A stretch of DNA of 64,000 nucleotides from an uncultured Bacteroidales bacterium (GTDB lineage Bacteria > Bacteroidota > Bacteroidia > Bacteroidales > Marinilabiliaceae), in the NCBI GenBank assembly GCA_934717675.1, contig CAKUYZ010000002.1, positions 80,747 to 144,746 of the forward strand. The letters run 5' to 3'. The position numbers and the translations under genes were made by a program. Shown here piece by piece: positions 58,105-64,000 of this stretch. Position 1 is the first letter of the stretch. Every line of letters starts with the position of its first letter. The notes under the pieces are model-generated. The model was not told the origin of the DNA, made no database searches, and saw nothing but the letters and a program-made list of their open reading frames with translations.

Positions 58105-60453
58105 ATGAGACATAACCACCTTCTCCTCGCCACCCTCGCGCTATGCCTGTCGCCCGCCGTGGCGATGGCGCAACGCGAGACGACGTTGCTCAATGACGGC
58201 TGGACTTTCCACCTCGGCGACGCCGCCTCCATGGAGGCCGACTTCACCCACGGCACAGAATATTTCACCTACCTCACCAAGGCGGTGGGGCAAAACCAGG
58301 GGCCCGCCAATCCGGAATTCAACGACTCGACGTGGCAACGGGTGACCTTGCCGCACGACTGGGTGGTGGACCTGCCCTATGCGGCCGAGGCCAGCCACTC
58401 ACACGGATACAAACAAGTGGGATGGCGCTACCCGCAAAACAGCGTGGGCTGGTACCGACGCCACTTCGCCGTGAACGCGGCCGATGAGGGGCGCGACATA
58501 TACGTCCAGTTCGAGGGGGTCTTCCGCAACGCCCAAGTCTTCTGCAACGGCTTCTATCTGGGTCATGAGGCCAGCGGATACGCCCGCCAGACCTACAACG
58601 TGGCGGAATATCTCAACTATGGCGGAGACAACGTCCTGACAGTGCGCTGCGACGCCACTACCGAGGAGGGCTGGTATTACGAGGGCGCAGGCATATACCG
58701 AGACGTATGGTTGGTCAAGCGGGACAAAGACTGCCACATAGACAATGTCTTCGCGGCGTGGGAGGGCGGCAAGCTCCGCGTCGCCACATCGTCAACGGCC
58801 CCGGCCTCGCACAAACTCATAGACGCTTTGGGCAACGTGGTGGCGGAAGGCGCGGATGGGGACCTTGCCGTGCCGGCCCCGCGCCTGTGGAGCGTCTCCG
58901 ACCCCTACCTCTACACCCTCCGCACCTCGGTCTCGGCCAAAGGCAAGGAGCGTGACGCCATCGAGACCAAGGTGGGCCTCCGGACGCTGGGGTGGAACAC
59001 CACCGACGGCTTCTTGCTCAATGGCAAGCCGTTAGAACTTGTGGGCTCCGACCTCCATCTCGACCATGCGGGCGTGGGCACGGCCCTGCTCAAAGACTTG
59101 TGGGTTTACAAGGTCAACAAACTCAAAGAGATGGGCATGAACGCCATACGCCTCTCTCACAACCCCGGCACGCCTGCCATGCTCGATGTGTGCGACTCCC
59201 TCGGCATGCTTGTGATAGACGAGAACCGCCTTATGGGTGTCAACGACGAGCACCTGACGCTGTTGCGCAAAATGATTGAACGCGACAGAAATCACCCATC
59301 CGTAATTCTTTGGAGCATAGGCAATGAGGAATGGTGGATAGAGAGCGACGCCAAAGGGGAGAAGATAGCCCGCGCCATGATAGACTACGCAAGGCGGATA
59401 GACAGCACGCGCCTCTACACCTACGGCAACTCTGGCGGTTTCGGCCTCACCAAGCAAGTTGACATCCACGGATACAACTACATTGTGCAAAACGATGTGT
59501 GGAACAGGCACCGCGAACATCCCGACTGGGTGGTCATAGGCACCGAGGAAACTAGCGCCTGCGGCACGCGAGGGGTTTATGAGACCGACTCGGTGCGCGG
59601 CTGGATGAAGAGCATCAACATGGCCGGAGAGAGCCGAGAGGGGCATGAGAAGAATGTCATTGAGCGCGGGTGGAAGTTCTACCGAGACAACGGCTGGGCC
59701 GCGGGTGTGTTCTATTGGACAGGCTTCGACTATCGCGGAGAGCCCAATCCCATGAAGTGGCCAGCCACAGGCTCGCAGTTCGGAATCTTGGACTATTGCG
59801 GGTTCCCCAAAGACGAGGCCTACTACCTCAAGGCCGCATGGACAGCCGAGCCAGTCCTTCACATCTTCCCCCATTGGAACCTCAAGGGCCGTGAGGGCCA
59901 AGAGGTCGAGGTGTGGTGCTACTCCAATATGGACGAAGTGGAGCTGCTGCAAGACGGCAAGAGCCTCGGCCGCCAGAAGATGGAGAAAGACAGCCACTTG
60001 GTGTGGAAAACAACATATAAGCCCGGCAGGCTTGAGGCCCGCGGATACAAGGGCGGCAAAAGGGTCAAGACCACGCGTCTGGAGACCACGGGCCAAGCCG
60101 AGGCCCTGCGGCTCGAAGTGAGCAAACCCACGCTGGTTGGCAATCAGCAGTGCGTGGTGGTGGACGTGACCCTGCTCGACAAAAAGGGCCGCTTCGTGCC
60201 AGACGCTTGCGAGACACTAGAGGTAAACGTGTCCGGCCCTGCGGAAATCCTTGGTTGGGGAAACGGGGATCCCGGGTTCAAGGCTCAGGAGCGGCCTACG
60301 GGCCAAGACAAGGCCAATGCCCGTCTCGAATCGTTTATGGGCCATGCGCAGATAATATTGCGAGGCGCGGGGGAGAAGACGGGTCTAGTGACCGTCACAG
60401 TCTCGCTGCCAGATGGCGGGAAAGCTGTGTCCACACTCAACGGGCAGAAATAG
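58105..60453 (+). CDS. GH2 beta-galactosidase-like glycoside hydrolase
   Basis: A 782-residue enzyme with a signal peptide (LLLATLALCLSPAVAMAQ), so periplasmic. The N-terminal sugar-binding domain (about 25-205) contains LLNDGWTFHLG and WQRVTLPHDW. An Ig-like domain follows, then the barrel, where Glu408 in WSIGNEEWW is the acid/base and Glu481 in IGTEETSACG the nucleophile. A DUF4982-like segment (FPHWNLKGREGQEVEVWCYSNMDEVELLQDG near 593) and a C-terminal Ig-like domain complete the Bacteroidota GH2 layout. It stands alone, with its own promoter and terminator, not in a SusCD locus. Activity could be beta-galactosidase or another GH2 specificity such as beta-glucuronidase. Confidence 0.9.
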   Translation: MRHNHLLLATLALCLSPAVAMAQRETTLLNDGWTFHLGDAASMEADFTHGTEYFTYLTKAVGQNQGPANPEFNDSTWQRVTLPHDWVVDLPYAAEASHSHGYKQVGWRYPQNSVGWYRRHFAVNAADEGRDIYVQFEGVFRNAQVFCNGFYLGHEASGYARQTYNVAEYLNYGGDNVLTVRCDATTEEGWYYEGAGIYRDVWLVKRDKDCHIDNVFAAWEGGKLRVATSSTAPASHKLIDALGNVVAEGADGDLAVPAPRLWSVSDPYLYTLRTSVSAKGKERDAIETKVGLRTLGWNTTDGFLLNGKPLELVGSDLHLDHAGVGTALLKDLWVYKVNKLKEMGMNAIRLSHNPGTPAMLDVCDSLGMLVIDENRLMGVNDEHLTLLRKMIERDRNHPSVILWSIGNEEWWIESDAKGEKIARAMIDYARRIDSTRLYTYGNSGGFGLTKQVDIHGYNYIVQNDVWNRHREHPDWVVIGTEETSACGTRGVYETDSVRGWMKSINMAGESREGHEKNVIERGWKFYRDNGWAAGVFYWTGFDYRGEPNPMKWPATGSQFGILDYCGFPKDEAYYLKAAWTAEPVLHIFPHWNLKGREGQEVEVWCYSNMDEVELLQDGKSLGRQKMEKDSHLVWKTTYKPGRLEARGYKGGKRVKTTRLETTGQAEALRLEVSKPTLVGNQQCVVVDVTLLDKKGRFVPDACETLEVNVSGPAEILGWGNGDPGFKAQERPTGQDKANARLESFMGHAQIILRGAGEKTGLVTVTVSLPDGGKAVSTLNGQK

Positions 60454-60470
60454 ACAAGCCGTAGTTGATG

Positions 60471-60515
60471 GCCGGCCCGCAAGGAAAGACACTTGCGGGC
60501 TGGCTTTCTTTTTGA
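60471..60515 (+). terminator. Terminator of the GH2 gene
   Basis: GCCGGCCCGCAAG (60471-60483) pairs with CTTGCGGGCTGGC (60492-60504) with one G-U, followed by TTTCTTTTT. Confidence 0.85.
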
Positions 60516-60547
60516 GCGGCCATAGCCTCAGGCATGTGCCAATTGCT

Positions 60548-60555
60548 TATATTTG
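60548..60555 (+). promoter_or_regulatory. Candidate promoter of the Rpn-family gene
   Basis: TATATTTG is an exact -7 box 23 bases before the ATG at 60578; no clear -33 element is seen at the right distance. Confidence 0.4.
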
Positions 60556-60577
60556 AAACCTCTAAACCTACCAAGAC

Positions 60578-61459
60578 ATGAGACAGATAGAGGACAAGTA
60601 CATAAGCCTTCTGACGGACTTCGGCTTCAAGCGCATATTCGGCTCCAAGCCGAACAAAGACCTTCTGATAGACTTCCTCAACTCTCTCTTCCAGGGCGAG
60701 CAAGTGGTGAAGGACGTGATGTACCTCAACGGCGAGAGCGTCGGCGACGTCCTGACGGACCGCAAGGCCATCTTCGACGTCTACTGCCAAAACGAGCGCG
60801 GCGAGCGCTTCATAGTCGAGATGCAGAACGCCTACCAGAAATACTTCAAGGACCGCTCCATCTTCTACTCCACGTTCCCGATCCGCAAGCAGGCCCGTAA
60901 GGGCTCGGAGTGGGACTTCCGCCTGGACAAGGTGTACGTCATCGCGATACTGAACTTCAGCTACTCGGACCCTGCGTTCGACCCCGGCGAGATATGCCAC
61001 GACGTGATGCTCCAGGACGTGGCCACGGGCCGCACGTTCTACACCAAGCTGCTGCTCAAGTACATAGAGATAGGCCGTTTCACGAAGACTGCCGACGAGC
61101 TGGAGGACATAAGGGACAAGTGGTTCTACGTCCTCAAGAACCTGTCCCGCATAGACGGGCGCCCGAAGGCCCTGAAGGAGCGCGTCTTCCAGCGCCTGTT
61201 CCAGGAGGCTGAGATAGCCCAGTTCACTCCGTCCGAGCTGCGGACGTACGAGGACAGCCTGAAGGCCTATCGCGACATCAAGAACAGCATGGACACAGCC
61301 CGCGAGCAGGGCGTTGCCGAGGGCATGGCGGCGGGCGTGGCCAAAGGCATTGAGATAGGCATGAGGAGGGTGGCAAAAGGCATGTTGGCCAAGGGCGTGG
61401 CTCCAGAGAGGGTCGCTGAGCTCACTGGCCTCGACGTTGACACTGTCATGGGGCTTTAG
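60578..61459 (+). CDS. Rpn-family recombination-promoting nuclease (PD-(D/E)XK)
   Basis: A 293-residue cytoplasmic protein of the family often annotated as transposase-like or Rpn nuclease. RpnA-type proteins cut DNA and promote recombination in vitro. The start MRQIEDKYISLLTDFGFKRIFGSKPNKDLLIDFLNSLF is highly typical. The nuclease core is FDVYCQNERGERFIVEMQNAY near residues 67-87, with Asp and the ExQ form of the PD-(D/E)XK motif. The C-terminal third is an Ala/Gly repeat (EQGVAEGMAAGVAKGIEIGMRRVAKG), as usual. Such genes occur in many copies per Bacteroidales genome, often near mobile or variable DNA. Here it stands at the border with the AT-rich segment. Confidence 0.9.
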   Translation: MRQIEDKYISLLTDFGFKRIFGSKPNKDLLIDFLNSLFQGEQVVKDVMYLNGESVGDVLTDRKAIFDVYCQNERGERFIVEMQNAYQKYFKDRSIFYSTFPIRKQARKGSEWDFRLDKVYVIAILNFSYSDPAFDPGEICHDVMLQDVATGRTFYTKLLLKYIEIGRFTKTADELEDIRDKWFYVLKNLSRIDGRPKALKERVFQRLFQEAEIAQFTPSELRTYEDSLKAYRDIKNSMDTAREQGVAEGMAAGVAKGIEIGMRRVAKGMLAKGVAPERVAELTGLDVDTVMGL

Positions 61460-61654
61460 AGCGAAAGTGTAAAAGTTGCAAGCCCGCCAAGGTTGAGGGG
61501 ACCACACTTGCGTCAATCAGCAGACGGTTCGTGGCAGATCCAGAGCAATTGCATACTGTGGATATGACCTCACAAAACATCATCATGCTATGGCAGATGC
61601 GGAAGCCTGTGCAGCCATAGCGATAAAACTCATTGATTTTCAAATATATTTATT
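61460..61654. other. Transition region, possible transposase remnant
   Basis: The base composition changes from GC-rich to AT-rich in this interval. A minus-strand frame (61446-61643) contains NRLLIDASVVPSTL, which vaguely recalls the first DDE strand of IS5/IS1182-type transposases, but it is only 65 residues and lacks other support. No inverted repeats or target duplications are seen. Confidence 0.25.
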
Positions 61655-63326
61655 ATGGACGCTTCAACGAATATACGCCAAATGTTGTCGGACAAAAATA
61701 TTTTCGTACCGATATATCAAAGAGCATATTCTTGGGAAGACAAGCAGACCAGGCAGTTCCTTGCAGACCTGCAGGACTATGTAGAAAGTCATACTACATC
61801 AAGTTATTATTTTGGTCATTTTCTTTTTGAAGAAAATGGCAATCGCTCATTCGCCATCATTGATGGGCAACAGCGCTTGATCACTATAACAATTTTCATT
61901 TCTGCCATTTACAGCAGATTGAAAGAGTTGACCGAGTCATTATCAGAGGATGACCAGTTCCTTTATGGTACTCTTGTTAAGGTTGGACAAACCTACAGGT
62001 TTTCAACAGTTGATTACGACGATCAATTATTCCGTGACTATGTCATCAATAAAGTGAAAACAGATCACAATGGACTGGACACCGAATCAAAGAAACGTAT
62101 TGTTGCAGCTTACGACTACTTTGTGAGTCAATTGAAGGTGTATGATAACGAGTCTTTGCATATTATGTTGGACGCAGTCGCAAATGCCACTTGCACCACG
62201 CACACAGTAAAGGATGAGGCAGAAGCCATACAATGTTCATCTTTCAGAACAACCGTGGCAAGAGACCATCAACCTTGAAATAATCAAAGCGCAATTCTTA
62301 TACAACATTCATCTTTATAGTACATCTGAGGTTAGGAAAGCAGAGTTGATAAGAGAGGTCAAGAATCGCTTTGAACTCATCTACAAATCTATATCAAAGA
62401 TAGAAGGCAATATAGATGAGGATGATATTCTCACATACACTTTGCGTGTGTACTTCAATAGTCTGGATGCAAGCAATGCCTTGCAAAAAGTGGATGAGGA
62501 ATTAGGGAAAGATAATTCACGCATCAATTTCATTCGCAGTTTCACCCATTCACTTGCTGACAGTTTTGAACAAATGACCGTTTTCTTCCACAACGAGCAA
62601 ACGGATATTATGGTACACACACTGCGGATTATCGGACAGCCTGCTATTATTTTCCCATTTGTAATCAAGGCTTACAGCAATGGCGTATCTGATGACGATT
62701 TCAGATTATTAGCCAAGGCTCTAACCTCTATATTTTTGCGTCACAGAGTTATTGGTACACGCGCTGTTCTCACATGGAGATTGAATGAGGTCTTCAAGAA
62801 ATTTGAAGGTGACATTCATGCTGTTGTCAATCATATAGAATGGATGAAGACTACAACAGACGGATGGTGGGATTATTGGAACAACGTGGAGTTCAAACGT
62901 ATGCTTGAAGGCAATTTCGATGGAGGGCACGGCATTGCCAAAATCATCCTTTGGCTTTATGAGAATCACCTCATAGAAAAGGGCAAGTCTGGCTATGGGT
63001 TGAAACGTTATGATGCTGTGGAGAAATCTCAGTGTGAGCATATTGCTCCAAACACAGAGAATCAAGATGCCAATAGTGGCTATTGCCCATACGATGATGA
63101 ATTTAGAGAGTCGTATCTAAATTGCCTCGGGAACTACTTGCTGCTTTCTGGCCATCATAACGAATCTATCGGGAACACTACTTTTGAAACTAAACGAAAC
63201 ACCTATACCCAGTTACTCCAGCAACAGGAAATCCGTAACATGACGGAACAGGATCATCTTTGGGACAAGGCTAAAATTGACAAAAGAAAAGAGCTTATTG
63301 TTGATTTTGTGATGGCAACATTCTAA
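61655..63326 (+). pseudogene. Frameshifted DUF262/DUF1524 (GmrSD-like) restriction protein
   Basis: Two overlapping frames encode the halves of one protein. The first (61655-62278) has the DUF262/GmrS ParB-like motifs VPIYQRAYSWED and IIDGQQRLITI. The second (to 63326) has the DUF1524/GmrD HNH-like end, with SQCEHIAPNT and LNCLGNYLLLSGHHNESIGNTTF. Between them a third frame at about 62233-62270 encodes MFIFQNNRGKRPS, the conserved block that normally leads into NLEIIKAQF. Restoring one A near 62232 and one near 62271 rejoins all three parts into about 557 residues. Such proteins act as single-chain type IV restriction nucleases against modified phage DNA. The gene is clearly AT-richer than its neighbours, a sign of transfer. 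Either a decayed gene or two sequencing deletions in A-runs. Confidence 0.85.
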
Positions 63327-63439
63327 CTAATTATGACCTCAATGAAGTCTATACCTTCCATTGAGACTGCAAATCTATCGCTTTATTTTTCGTCCGCACT
63401 CGGGCTTTACCATCCGAGTTGCTTGTCGCAAACAACGCC
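63327..63439. other. Short spacer after the restriction gene
   Basis: No gene is seen. The minus-strand remnant that follows reads into this region out of frame and stops soon. Confidence 0.4.
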
Positions 63440-63925
63440 TTATCCATTCTCATCTTCGTCCTTCTCACGTCCCCAATCCTCGGTGTCGCTACCGCGGCCT
63501 TGACTTTCAGCGAAGTTAGTTGCCTCGTTGATATAGCCGATGTACAAGTGCATTGCACAATAGGTGATTTTTTTACTATGATTGATAAAATTCATAGCAA
63601 AGCTATCGTCAAAAAGACAGCTGTAGAGAATGCTCATCGTGCGAGGATAGATATTTGCAATCTCTGACAACACCTTCATGCCTGCCTGTGCCAAATCTTA
63701 TTGATTATCTGCAGCTGGTATGAAATGGCAGACTTCTCAAAGGCGGCATCGATTTCCTTGTTTCTTGCAGCGACATAAGATGTATCTTTCTGTAATTCGT
63801 CAAGTTGCGTTCTGGCTTTTATGAGTTTCATCTTCTTGTCGTTCAGTTTGTCACGAACATCCCAAAGTTCTTTTCTGGCAGCGGCAATTTTCGCCTTTAT
63901 CTCAGCATCATCGTTTACACATTAC
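63440..63925 (-). pseudogene. Remnant of a helical protein gene (possible mobilization protein C-terminus)
   Basis: On the minus strand a reading frame opens at about 63920 directly after in-frame stops and encodes a charged coiled coil (DAEIKAKIAAARKELWDVRDKL, KARTQLDELQ). It then hits a stop at about 63683. Restoring one G in the CC run at 63691-63692 (plus strand) continues it as IWAQAGMKVLSEIANIYPRTMSILYSCLFDDSF and on to NEATNFAESQGRGSDTEDWGREKDEDENG. It is therefore the 3' end of a broken gene. The Gly-Ser linker followed by WGRxKDEDE recalls the C-termini of some Bacteroidales relaxase/mobilization proteins from memory only. No function is claimed with confidence. AT-rich like the restriction gene next to it. 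Confidence 0.5.
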
Positions 63926-64000
63926 TAAAATGTTATTTGTATTTCCTGAATTTGAAGCTGTTTTGAATTATGTGGAAATAAATGCTATGTGATAACGTAA

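Noticed and set aside
61446..61643. Possible transposase fragment on the minus strand
   Set aside because: Only a vague resemblance of one short segment to DDE transposases; no inverted repeats, length or second motif. Kept only as a note in the transition region.

Overview
This is a GC-rich stretch (well above 50% G+C by eye until about 61.5 kb) of a chromosome from the phylum Bacteroidota, most likely order Bacteroidales from gut or rumen. The evidence is a SusC/SusD pair, the type IX secretion/gliding core (PorP/SprF, GldK, GldL, GldM, GldN), the DUF2723 glycosyltransferase, the sigma54 regulator-LptE-SecG neighbourhood, and many copies of the Bacteroidota -7 promoter box TAnnTTTG. The genus cannot be fixed from this window.

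Layout. 1-336: end of a 2-oxoacid:ferredoxin oxidoreductase operon (4Fe-4S subunit, minus strand). 731-3949: carB, minus strand. 3950-4906: long non-coding leader region. 4907-23473: an 18.6-kb xylan utilisation locus in two transcription units. The first is SusC, SusD, a surface glycan-binding protein and a CBM-interrupted GH10 xylanase, closed by a terminator at 13781. The second is GH35, GH115, an SGNH esterase, a GPH sugar symporter, a second GH10 and GH43. The proposed route is surface binding and endo-cleavage, SusCD import, removal of glucuronate, acetate and galactose side groups plus further endo-cleavage in the periplasm, symport, and cytoplasmic release of xylose or arabinose. No regulator is encoded in the locus.

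23772-25713: two tandem, near-identical TonB genes, each with its own promoter-like box and terminator. 25886-29941: panC, panD and a coupled DUF2723 (GT117-type) membrane protein. 30020-34104: a hybrid sensor kinase with a degenerate receiver, and an LD-carboxypeptidase. 34204-34479: three tRNA-Gln genes. 34666-35427: kdsB (minus). 35490-38632: sigma54 activator, lptE, TPR-like protein, secG. 38762-41224: topA. 41405-47173: type IX secretion operon porP-gldK-gldL-gldM-gldN. 47293-52411: a FISUMP-like lipoprotein, manC, an unknown conserved protein, frr, a TlpA-type thioredoxin and a small outer-membrane barrel. 52557-53582: ilvE (minus). 53889-57913: ribE, rlpA, an MscS channel and the MlaE-MlaF lipid transporter. 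58105-61459: a GH2 galactosidase and an Rpn-family nuclease.

61460-64000 is a different, AT-richer accessory segment. It holds a DUF262/DUF1524 (GmrSD-like) restriction gene broken by two apparent one-base deletions, and a decayed minus-strand gene remnant with a further apparent one-base deletion. I did not find a clearly new system. The best leads are the leader RNA upstream of SusC, the twin TonB genes, the degenerate receiver of the hybrid kinase, the uncharacterised gene at 49633 with a near-consensus promoter, and the decaying defence island at the right edge. All gene names rest on reading the protein sequences; no database search was run.
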